Part shown: positions 18,683 to 26,452 of the stretch, in pieces
How the letters are laid out: every line of letters starts with the position of its first letter
Numbering within the stretch: position 1 is the first letter of the stretch
NCBI RefSeq assembly: GCF_003425685.1
Contig: NZ_QJKM01000013.1
Span: 1 to 64,000, forward strand
DNA length: 64,000 nucleotides
Origin: Rhizobium terrae
GTDB lineage: Bacteria; Pseudomonadota; Alphaproteobacteria; Rhizobiales; Rhizobiaceae
Reading direction: 5' to 3'
Made by a program: the position numbers and the translations under genes
The notes under the pieces: model-generated
What the model saw: the letters and a program-made list of their open reading frames with translations, nothing else
What the model was told of the DNA's origin: nothing
The model's database searches: none

Positions 18683-19666
18683 ATGAGCGCGGTATTCCCG
18701 GCTCTCGATCCGGCCGGCTACGCTCCCCATGCGCTGCATTCGGCCGAGCGCATGTGGCCGGAGACGAACTGCTACGTGGATCTGTGGATCGAGGTGCTTT
18801 CGGCCCAGGGCCTTGCGCCGCAAGCCATGCTCGGCTTCACGCTGACCCAGGATTTCGAGGGCGACCAGTTCACCTTCTTCAAGGTGCCGCTGGAGGACCT
18901 CGAAACGCTCTACGGCATCCGCGTGACGGAACTGGCGATCTTCGACCGTCCGGAACGGCATGTCGCCGAACAGATATCCCGCGGCCGGCTGACGCTGCTG
19001 GAACTCGACAGTTTCTACCTGCCCGACACGCGCGGCGTCGCCTACCGCCAGGAGCACGGCAAGACGACGGTGGCGATCAACCGGCTCGATCCGGAAAGAC
19101 GGGAACTGGACTACTTCCACAATGGCGGATTCTTCGCCCTCTCCGGCGAGGATTTCGACGGCCTGTTCCAAATGAATGCGGCGCCGGACGCGTCACCTTT
19201 CCTGCCCTATACGGAATTCGCCAAGTTTCCCGCCCTTTATCCGGACGAGAGGGAATTGCGCGAGACGGCCTGGAAGCTGCTGCGCCATCATTTTGCGCGG
19301 CGACCGGACGAAAACCCGATCCGCACCTTCGCTAAGGTCTTCCCGGCGCAGGTGGAAAAGGTGGCGGAGCGAGATTTCGGCTTTTTCCACAAATACGCCT
19401 TCAACACGCTGAGGCAGGTCGGGGCGAATTTCGAGCTTCTCGCGAGCCATCTGGCGTGGCTGAACGGCAAAAGCTTCGCGGAGGCCGAAAGGCAGGCGCT
19501 GAAGATTTCCGAAGTGGCGAAATCGACGCAGTTCCTGCTTGCCCGCGCCGTCACCCGGAAAAAATTCGAACCGCTGGCAACGGCTCTCGATCCCGCCGCC
19601 GAAGCCTGGGACAAGCTGATGGCCGACCTGGCGCTGACGCTCGGCCAGACCAGAGAGGCCGCGTGA
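18683..19666 (+). CDS. DUF1839 family protein, function unknown
   Basis: A 327-residue protein of the DUF1839 family, which travels with aminoacyl:carrier protein ligases. It starts 4 bases after the ligase gene, and its stop overlaps the next start (GTGA). Conserved-looking parts lie at the N-terminus: WPETNCYVDLWIEVL (Cys30), TQDFEGDQFTFFKVP, LLELDSFYLPDTRGVAY, EHGKTTVAINRLD (His125) and LDYFHNGGFFAL (His146). The Cys-then-His/Asp order recalls papain-like acyltransferases such as BtrH, so it might take the aminoacyl group off the carrier. That is my inference, not an established function. The C-terminal half is helical and variable. Confidence 0.85.
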   Translation: MSAVFPALDPAGYAPHALHSAERMWPETNCYVDLWIEVLSAQGLAPQAMLGFTLTQDFEGDQFTFFKVPLEDLETLYGIRVTELAIFDRPERHVAEQISRGRLTLLELDSFYLPDTRGVAYRQEHGKTTVAINRLDPERRELDYFHNGGFFALSGEDFDGLFQMNAAPDASPFLPYTEFAKFPALYPDERELRETAWKLLRHHFARRPDENPIRTFAKVFPAQVEKVAERDFGFFHKYAFNTLRQVGANFELLASHLAWLNGKSFAEAERQALKISEVAKSTQFLLARAVTRKKFEPLATALDPAAEAWDKLMADLALTLGQTREAA

Positions 19667-22227
19667 GCATTCCTCCGCAGACCGATACCCCGACCAGCCT
19701 TCTTTCCGAGGGCTGGTCCTTGTTTTTGACCGAACCGGGTGCCTATGGCCTGCCCGGCGATATTCCATCCGGTCTCGACACCCTCCCGGCAATCGTGCCC
19801 GGCACGGTCGCCGCAGCGCTGGAAGCCGCCGGACGGTTCGATCGCGACGATCCCGAACCGCTGTTCGACAAGGATGCGTGGTATCGCCTTTCGCTGAAGG
19901 GCGAAGCGGCCGGACCGACCGTCCTGCGGTTCGAGGGGCTGGCGACGATCGCCGAGGTCTATCTCGACGACCGGCTGGTCCTCTCGTCGGAAAGCATGTT
20001 CGAAAGCCACGAGGTACCGGTCGACCTCGCCGGTAGAGAGACGCTGTCGATCTGCTTCCGCGCCCTGAAGCCACATCTTGGAAAGACCGGTCCCCGTGCA
20101 CGCTGGCGCCCACGGTTGATGAACAATCAAGGGCTTCGGCTGATACGCACCACGGCGCTCGGTTACATGCCGGGCTGGTGTCCGGAAGTGCATGCGGTCG
20201 GGCCATGGCGACCGATCTTGCTGATGAGACGGTCGGCTGGCTCCCACTTCTCCCACGCGTGGAGAAGTACCGAGCAACGCGAGGCAATGAAGGAGCCCGC
20301 ACGAGATAAACACATCCCCGACAGTCTGGCGCCGCCTCCCTCATCCCGCCCTTCGGGCCACTTTTTCACCGCTGGAGAGATGGAGAAACTCACCGTCTCG
20401 GCCACGCTCGCCGACAATGACGTTGGCATCCTCAAGGTCAGCTTCCTCGAGGGCACACCGAACCTTGCCCCCCATCTTCTCTGCGCCGGCCGGGAAGTCT
20501 CCTTCACCTTCTTCGAAGGGCGGTATTCCGCCGAACTGCATCTGCCCGACATTCACCCCTGGTGGCCGCATACCCACGGCGAACCGGCGCTCTACGATGT
20601 GACGCTCCGGATCGACGGGGCGGACATCCCCCTTGCCCGCACCGGATTTCGCAGCGTGACCGTCGATCGAGGCGCCGACGGCAACGATTTCGCGCCCGTC
20701 GTCAACGGCGAAAAGATCTTCTGCCGCGGCTCGGTATGGACCTCGGCCGATATCGTCAAACTGCCCGGCGATCGCGCGAGCTACGCGCCGTGGCTGAGGC
20801 TCGCCAAGGACGCGGGCATGAACATGATCCGCATTCCAGGCATCGCGACCTATGAAAGCCCGGATTTCTTCGTACTTTGCGACGAGCTTGGCCTGATGGT
20901 CTGGCAGGACTTCATGTTCGCCAATTTCGACTATCCGGTCTCCGATCCGGACTTCGTGATTCACGTGAAATCGGAGGTGGCTCAGTTCCTGAAGGCGACG
21001 CAAGCCAATCCATCGCTGGCTGTGCTTTGCGGGGGCAGCGAGATCTGGCAGCAGGGCGCCATGCTGGGCCTGCCCGAACGCGTCTGGAAAGGTCCGCTCT
21101 GCAAAGAGATACTGGCGGTCACCGTGGCCGAGGCCCGGCCGGACCTGCCCTATGTCGCCAACTCTCCCTCCGGCGGGGCATTGCCCTTTTATCCCAATGC
21201 CGGCATCGCTCATTATTACGGCGTCGGCGCCTACAAGCGGCCGATTGAGGACGCCCGGCGGGCGAATGTCCGTTTTGCCGCCGAATGCCTGGCATTTTCC
21301 AATCTTTCGGATGGCGAAACGTTTGCCGGCGGCAAGGCGGGCGTCCCGCGCGATGCCGGCGTCGACTGGGATTTCGAGGATGTTCGCGATCACTATCTCG
21401 GCGAGCTTTACAAGGTCGATCCGTTGGAGCTTCGAAAGAGCGATTTCAGCCGCTATCTTGCCCTTTCCCGTGCCGTCACCGGCGAAGTGATGGAGGCGAC
21501 CTTTGCCGAATGGCGACGTCCGGGCTCCCCCTGCAACGGCGCATTGACCTTCACCTTCCAGGACGTCACGACCGGCCCCGGCTGGGGCGCCATCGGCGTC
21601 GATGGCCGGCCGAAACCGGCCTGGTTCGCGCTGAAGCGCGCCTTTCGGCCGGTCCAGGTCGTGTTTGCCGACGAGGGAACCAATGGTCTCGGCATCCATC
21701 TCCTGAATGAGACATCCGCAGCACTTCCGGTCTCGCTTGAAGTCACCTGCCTGCGTGACGGCAGGATGCCGGTCGTGTCCGGACGCCGCGACCTGACGCT
21801 TGGCTCGCGAAGCAGCAAGACCATCGCATGCACCGATCTCTTCGGCGCCTTCTTCGACACCAACTTCGCCTATCGTTTCGGCCCGCCATCCCATGACGTA
21901 GCCGTCGCGCGGCTGATCCATATGCCAAGCGGCGAAATGATCGCGGAGGCTTTCCATTTTCCGCTCGGGCGAGCCAGGGCGATGCACGATGCGCAGATCG
22001 CCGTGACACTCGCCAAGGGGCAGGGTGAATACTGGCTGGAGCTTTCGGCCGATCTGTTTGCGCAGTCGGTCAGCATCGAAGCCGAAGGTTACCGGCTCTC
22101 CGACAACGGTTTCCATCTCGCGCCGGGCGTGACGAAGAAGGTTCTCCTGCTCCCGGGAACGGAAACGGCCGCCCCCCCGACCGGCTCGATCCGTTCACTC
22201 GGCGGCGATCGCTGGACGCGCTTTTGA
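19663..22227 (+). CDS. Glycoside hydrolase family 2, beta-mannosidase-like, with an in-frame repeat insertion
   Basis: A predicted GH2 protein of about 854 residues starting at GTG that overlaps the preceding stop. Order: N-terminal jelly-roll sugar-binding domain (IVPGTVAAALEAAG, WYRLSLKGEA, LRFEGLATIAEVYLDDRLV), immunoglobulin-like domain, TIM barrel (CRGSVWTSADI, DAGMNMIRIPGI, LCDELGLMVWQDFMFANFDY), and a C-terminal beta domain. The acid/base region appears as LCGGSEIWQQG, where beta-mannosidases have a GNxE motif, so the Glu is kept. Between the first two domains (about residues 192-242) the reading frame runs through DNA that looks like a rhizobial palindromic repeat, yet stays open. No signal peptide, so it is probably cytosolic. 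Its link to the carrier-protein genes suggests a glycosylated product, by inference. Confidence 0.85.
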   Translation: MSIPPQTDTPTSLLSEGWSLFLTEPGAYGLPGDIPSGLDTLPAIVPGTVAAALEAAGRFDRDDPEPLFDKDAWYRLSLKGEAAGPTVLRFEGLATIAEVYLDDRLVLSSESMFESHEVPVDLAGRETLSICFRALKPHLGKTGPRARWRPRLMNNQGLRLIRTTALGYMPGWCPEVHAVGPWRPILLMRRSAGSHFSHAWRSTEQREAMKEPARDKHIPDSLAPPPSSRPSGHFFTAGEMEKLTVSATLADNDVGILKVSFLEGTPNLAPHLLCAGREVSFTFFEGRYSAELHLPDIHPWWPHTHGEPALYDVTLRIDGADIPLARTGFRSVTVDRGADGNDFAPVVNGEKIFCRGSVWTSADIVKLPGDRASYAPWLRLAKDAGMNMIRIPGIATYESPDFFVLCDELGLMVWQDFMFANFDYPVSDPDFVIHVKSEVAQFLKATQANPSLAVLCGGSEIWQQGAMLGLPERVWKGPLCKEILAVTVAEARPDLPYVANSPSGGALPFYPNAGIAHYYGVGAYKRPIEDARRANVRFAAECLAFSNLSDGETFAGGKAGVPRDAGVDWDFEDVRDHYLGELYKVDPLELRKSDFSRYLALSRAVTGEVMEATFAEWRRPGSPCNGALTFTFQDVTTGPGWGAIGVDGRPKPAWFALKRAFRPVQVVFADEGTNGLGIHLLNETSAALPVSLEVTCLRDGRMPVVSGRRDLTLGSRSSKTIACTDLFGAFFDTNFAYRFGPPSHDVAVARLIHMPSGEMIAEAFHFPLGRARAMHDAQIAVTLAKGQGEYWLELSADLFAQSVSIEAEGYRLSDNGFHLAPGVTKKVLLLPGTETAAPPTGSIRSLGGDRWTRF
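20246..20385. repeat. Rhizobial palindromic repeat inside the GH2 coding sequence
   Basis: Arms ACTTCTCC and GGAGAAGT surround CACGCGT at 20246-20268. Further on come CCTCATCCCGCCCTTCGGGC and CACTTTTTCACCGCTGGAGA, a degraded form of the usual CCTCATCC...CTTCTCCCCGC repeat. The encoded stretch (Ser/Pro/Arg-rich, SLAPPPSSRPSGHFF) has no counterpart in the GH2 fold and joins two normal domain edges without a frameshift. Confidence 0.6.
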
Positions 22228-24090
22228 GCGGCTCGCATCGACGGATGCGGGGAACCGAAAGGCCATTTCCCGCAGCGCCGTGATATAGATCTCGCGAGCA
22301 TGATCCGGCGTCAGATTGTGATCGGCATGCGGGATGATCGTCGAGGATACGTTCGGGAAACGCGCCAGCCCCGATCCGTCACGGCCGAAATAGAAATCAT
22401 ATTGCTCCAGGCCGAGATCGTTTTCGCTGTAGATCAGCGCGATGGGCGTGCCGCGCCGGCTGAGCATCCGGAAAGCTCCGTAGATCGCACGGCCTTCCGG
22501 CAGGACCCCGCGAAGGACAAACAGGAGCCTGTTGCGGATGCGGTTGCCGAAACCTTTGACGATGTTTCGGGAGGCGGCGGCGATATCGACCTCGCCGCGA
22601 AGGATGCGTCTCAGGGTTTCCGCCCGCAGGGCGCGTTTGCCATAATCCTGCAGGTTGCGTGTGCCGTTGACGACAGCATCCTCGACCGAGCGCCCGGGGC
22701 GCCAGCGGAAAACGGCCGGATTGACCGAAACATTGCCGGCAATGCGGGGTTCGACCAGCAGGGTCCGGAAGCCGAGATAGGCGCCGCTGCAGCGGCCGGC
22801 CGTCACGACGGGCATCAGGCGGCGGGACTCGAGGAAATCGATCGCCTCCGATACATCGGCGTTCTGGGTGGAATGGTAGAGAACCTGATCCGGCCGGCCG
22901 GGTACCGGCGGACTGTCGCCGGCGTTGGCGGTATCGAAGCGCAGCGATGCGATGCCGGAACGGGCGAGCGTCCGCGCCATGGCAACGGTGGTCCGGCCCC
23001 AGCCGGCATGCCGGTCATAGGCGGAAGTGAGGAAGAGCACCGTCGCGCCCGAACGCTGGTGCAGCGGTTCGCACAGAACCCCCGACAGACGGCTGTTGAC
23101 GCCGAAACGGACCGGGGTTTCCGCAAAACCGTCACCCGTCAGCGGTTCGGCGACCGAGGCGTGCCGGGGCGTTCCAATTCGAGGCCCCGCCGGCAGAGCC
23201 GCGATCCACTCGACAAGGTTTTCGGCGACGTGGACCGGTATCCTGGAGATCGTCGGGTTGGAAACCAGCCGATCATAGCCTTCGAATTCCGCACGGCCGA
23301 CATCCGCACCGAGCGCCTCCAGGCGGCTCGCGAACTGCGCGTCGGCCGGGCGATCGGAACGGCCGATCACCAGCGCACGCGGCGCCGGCACCCGGTCGAT
23401 CATCATCAGGTCGACCTTGCGAAGCTCGTCGGCGATTTCGCCCGGCATGCTCAGCGACGCCACCGAAACGCCAGCCTTGTTGCGCTGCTCTTCGGAAAGG
23501 CCGAGATTCTCATCGACGACCTTGGACCATACGGCAAGCTCGCGGATATGGAGCCGGCCGGAGACGACCGGCGCCAGGAAGGCGATGCCTTCCAATCCTT
23601 CGAGCGTTTCAGCCGCCTTGGCGGCGACCACGGCGCCGAGGCCCTGCGAAATCACGGCGATCCGCCCGCAGCCGGACAGGGCCTTCAGACGCTCTGCCGC
23701 GGCCAGCAGGCTTTCCGACCAGACGGAAAGGCCCGCCTCGAAATCCACGCCGTCCAAAGCGTCGCCGGTGCCGGGATAGTCGAAGCGCAGGCTGGCCATG
23801 CCGCGATCCGCCAGCATTTCGGAGATGATCCGGAAGAATTTGCGCGTCGACATCTCTTCGAGCCCCCAGGGGCTTGCAAAGAGCACCGCGAGACCGGAAG
23901 GCGTGGTTCCGGCCGCGGGCGGCGCGAAGAGCCCGACCGTGCCGCCGAAGGTCAGCGGCTCCGCTGCGGACCTCGCCGCAACGGATGGAGCTTCGTCAAT
24001 CTGCAAGGGGTCCCGTCGAGCATGCGTCATGGTCGTGCCAGTGTCCTGGAATGTCACTGGCGACAGCCTTACGCCCGGTCTCGCTTGCAT
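22195..24090 (-). CDS. Tandem alpha/beta-hydrolase protein
   Basis: A 631-residue protein with two successive alpha/beta-hydrolase domains. Domain 1 (about 40-290) has LFASPWGLEEMSTRKFF, MASLRFDYPGTGDA and the elbow AVISQGLGAV. Domain 2 (about 310-600) has TVLFLTSAYDRHAGWGRTTV, IASLRFDTANAGDS and the elbow VTAGRCSGAYLG, which places Cys where Ser is usual. A late PHADHNLTPDHAR could supply the His. The layout recalls exosortase/exopolysaccharide-associated hydrolases, from memory. The start may instead be ATG at 24030, since the first 20 residues look non-conserved. It follows the GH5 gene after 24 bases and overlaps the convergent GH2 gene end by about 33 bases. Confidence 0.8.
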   Translation of the reverse strand: MQARPGVRLSPVTFQDTGTTMTHARRDPLQIDEAPSVAARSAAEPLTFGGTVGLFAPPAAGTTPSGLAVLFASPWGLEEMSTRKFFRIISEMLADRGMASLRFDYPGTGDALDGVDFEAGLSVWSESLLAAAERLKALSGCGRIAVISQGLGAVVAAKAAETLEGLEGIAFLAPVVSGRLHIRELAVWSKVVDENLGLSEEQRNKAGVSVASLSMPGEIADELRKVDLMMIDRVPAPRALVIGRSDRPADAQFASRLEALGADVGRAEFEGYDRLVSNPTISRIPVHVAENLVEWIAALPAGPRIGTPRHASVAEPLTGDGFAETPVRFGVNSRLSGVLCEPLHQRSGATVLFLTSAYDRHAGWGRTTVAMARTLARSGIASLRFDTANAGDSPPVPGRPDQVLYHSTQNADVSEAIDFLESRRLMPVVTAGRCSGAYLGFRTLLVEPRIAGNVSVNPAVFRWRPGRSVEDAVVNGTRNLQDYGKRALRAETLRRILRGEVDIAAASRNIVKGFGNRIRNRLLFVLRGVLPEGRAIYGAFRMLSRRGTPIALIYSENDLGLEQYDFYFGRDGSGLARFPNVSSTIIPHADHNLTPDHAREIYITALREMAFRFPASVDASRSKARPAIAAE

Positions 24091-24114
24091 GGGTTTAAGA
24101 AATTTCCTGCAATT

Positions 24115-25197
24115 TTATCGATTGCAGGCGGATTGTTCCGAAAAGATGCGGGAAAGCACCTGCATCTGCGGACGGTCGCCGGTTTCGGTCGGCTGGATGT
24201 TGAGACGCTCGTCCTTCGGCCACCAGTCGCCGCCGGCCCAATAGGACCATCCGAGCCAGACATCGGCATCCTTCTCGACTGCCTTCACCATATCCGCAAG
24301 AGCGGTGAGACATTCCGGCAGGGCGGGAACGGCAAACTCGCCGAGAAACGCGTGCCTGCCATTCTCTCTCAGCCAGGCCGAGACATCGCCGATCGCCTTC
24401 ACCGCATCCCCGGCCCGTGAACATTCGGCGTTCCTGCCGGAAAAGTCCGCATCCAGGTATTGATGGAGTTCGTAGGCGTAATTGTCCCTCGGATCGGCAA
24501 TAGCCTGCATCACCGAAGCATTGGGCGTGCCGTAATCGCCGGCGAGCCAGCTGTGCGCGCCGGTCCAGGCCGTTCCGGGCACGAGAATGAGATTGCCGGC
24601 TCCGGCCTGGCGGATCGCCGCGATCGCCCCGTTGGCGGCCGACAGCCAGTCCTCGGCGGAGATCCCGTGGGGTTCGTTCATCAGGCCGAAAGCAATGCCG
24701 TCCGTCGTCGCGAACGTGCGCGCCAGCCGCCGCCAGAAATCCGAAAATGCGCTTTGCGGCACGCCATCCGAACCAATGAGCTCGCCGCGGAACCGGGCAT
24801 AATTATGCGGATCGAGGATAACCGCCATGCGCCTGGCACGGATGAGCCGGACGGTATCCTTCAGCCGCCTGAGTTCGGCCGCATCGAAATCCTTGTAGAG
24901 CTGCGGCTGCAGTCTTTCCCACAGGAAGGGCAGCCGCACGGCGTTCAATCCCTGGTCGGCGAAATAGGCGATCGTCCTTTCGGACGGATAGGCGTATCCC
25001 CTGCCGTATTCGTCGCCGATGGCACCGAATTCCGCGCCGGCGAGATTGACGCCGCGCAGGCAATAGACATCGGCTTGCGCCGGTCCGGCCGCCACCGCAA
25101 GGCCGGCAAGCGTGCCCAATAACCGGGCGATGCGACGCCGGATCATTCCCAGCCTGTGCTCCACGCCTTTCTCCATTTCCAGCGGGCGTGCCTTCAT
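24115..25197 (-). CDS. Secreted glycoside hydrolase family 5 (endoglucanase-like)
   Basis: A GH5 enzyme of about 360 residues that likely cuts beta-1,4-linked glucan or a related polysaccharide outside the cytoplasm. A signal peptide is visible (MIRRRIARLLGTLAGLAVAA, cleavage after AQA). Barrel motifs: RGVNLAGAEFG, LNAVRLPFLWERLQP, AVILDPHNYARF, the acid/base Glu in GLMNEPHG (about 175), YELHQYLD, and the nucleophile Glu in FLGEFAVP (about 287). WLGWSYWAGGDWW ends the barrel. The start at 25197 is preceded by AAGGG. ATG at 25146 would begin right at the signal peptide and is nearly as good. No carbohydrate-binding module. It pairs with the tandem hydrolase gene downstream. Confidence 0.92.
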   Translation of the reverse strand: MKARPLEMEKGVEHRLGMIRRRIARLLGTLAGLAVAAGPAQADVYCLRGVNLAGAEFGAIGDEYGRGYAYPSERTIAYFADQGLNAVRLPFLWERLQPQLYKDFDAAELRRLKDTVRLIRARRMAVILDPHNYARFRGELIGSDGVPQSAFSDFWRRLARTFATTDGIAFGLMNEPHGISAEDWLSAANGAIAAIRQAGAGNLILVPGTAWTGAHSWLAGDYGTPNASVMQAIADPRDNYAYELHQYLDADFSGRNAECSRAGDAVKAIGDVSAWLRENGRHAFLGEFAVPALPECLTALADMVKAVEKDADVWLGWSYWAGGDWWPKDERLNIQPTETGDRPQMQVLSRIFSEQSACNR

Positions 25198-25480
25198 GGC
25201 ATCACCCTTAGCAGATGCGGACACCCGCCGAATAGGCAGGAGGGCGGCGATGCGCACCCTTACGGCGCAAAAGGAACGGAGTTTTGCGGAGTCTTGCCTA
25301 AGGTCGTGGAGACAGCCGGGACAAGTCCGCTTCTGGTCGCTCGCAGCCTGTACACATATGCAGGCGCCGATGGACCGATGACAAGGCATTTTTCCTTTGG
25401 GCTCACGGCTGGACATTGTCCGGCGTGATTTTTATGTATACACGGAATGGCCACTGACGGCGGAGGAGGGAGATTTTTAG

Positions 25481-26365
25481 ATGAAGAGCTACGTCCTGAC
25501 GGTATCCTGCAAGACGACGCGCGGCATTGTCGCCGCCATTTCCGGCTTTCTTTCGGAAAAGGGTTGCAACATCATCGACTCGTCGCAGTTCGACGACCTC
25601 GACACGGGCAAGTTCTTCATGCGCGTCAGCTTCCTTTCCGAAGAAGGCGCCGACCGCACCGCGCTGAACGAAGGTTTCAAGCCGATCGCCGACAGGTTTG
25701 CGATGGAATGGGACATTTTCGATGCCGAGGACCGCATGAAGGTTCTGCTGATGGTCTCCCGTTTCGGCCACTGCCTCAACGATCTCCTCTACCGCTGGAA
25801 GATCGGCGCCCTGCCGATCGACATCGTCGGCGTCGTCTCCAACCACTTCGACTATCAGAAACTCGTCGTCAACAACGATATTCCCTTCCACCACATCAAG
25901 GTGACGAAGGACAACAAGCCGCAGGCCGAGGCCCAGCTTCTCGACCTCGTCGAACAGAGCGGCACCGAACTCATCGTGCTCGCCCGCTACATGCAGGTGC
26001 TTTCCGACAATCTCTGCCAGAAGATGTCGGGGAAGATCATCAACATCCACCACTCGTTCCTGCCGAGCTTCAAGGGTGCCAACCCCTACAAGCAGGCCTA
26101 TGGCCGCGGCGTGAAGCTGATCGGCGCCACCGCCCATTACGTCACCGCCGACCTCGACGAAGGCCCGATCATCGAGCAGGACACCGTGCGCATCACCCAC
26201 GCCCAATCGGCCGACGACTATGTCTCGCTCGGCCGCGACGTGGAGGCCCAGGTGCTTGCCCGCGCCATCCACGCCCATATCCACCACCGCACCTTCATCA
26301 ACGGCAACCGCACCGTCGTGTTTCCCCCAAGCCCGGGTTCCTACGCTTCGGAACGCATGGGGTGA
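25481..26365 (+). CDS. purU: Formyltetrahydrofolate deformylase
   Basis: Hydrolyses 10-formyl-THF to formate and THF, balancing one-carbon pools and feeding formate to PurT-type purine synthesis. Its 294 residues show an N-terminal ACT domain (residues 1-80, VLTVSCKTTRGIVAAISGFL) and a C-terminal formyltransferase fold. Catalytic Asn, His and Asp are kept in KIINIHHSFLPSFKGANPY and YVTADLDEGPIIEQD. GGAGGAGGG precedes ATG, a strong ribosome binding site. It stands alone, divergent from the GH5 gene by about 280 bases. The intergenic part just upstream has a short AT-rich stretch (GTGATTTTTATGTATACACG) that could hold its promoter. Confidence 0.96.
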   Translation: MKSYVLTVSCKTTRGIVAAISGFLSEKGCNIIDSSQFDDLDTGKFFMRVSFLSEEGADRTALNEGFKPIADRFAMEWDIFDAEDRMKVLLMVSRFGHCLNDLLYRWKIGALPIDIVGVVSNHFDYQKLVVNNDIPFHHIKVTKDNKPQAEAQLLDLVEQSGTELIVLARYMQVLSDNLCQKMSGKIINIHHSFLPSFKGANPYKQAYGRGVKLIGATAHYVTADLDEGPIIEQDTVRITHAQSADDYVSLGRDVEAQVLARAIHAHIHHRTFINGNRTVVFPPSPGSYASERMG

Positions 26366-26452
26366 TCTGACGCCAAACTCGCGGCCGCGGCCCTATGGAC
26401 GCAGGCTTTTGCCGCACTATCCTCTTCGGGAACGTTCCTTCCGGAGAGGTTC

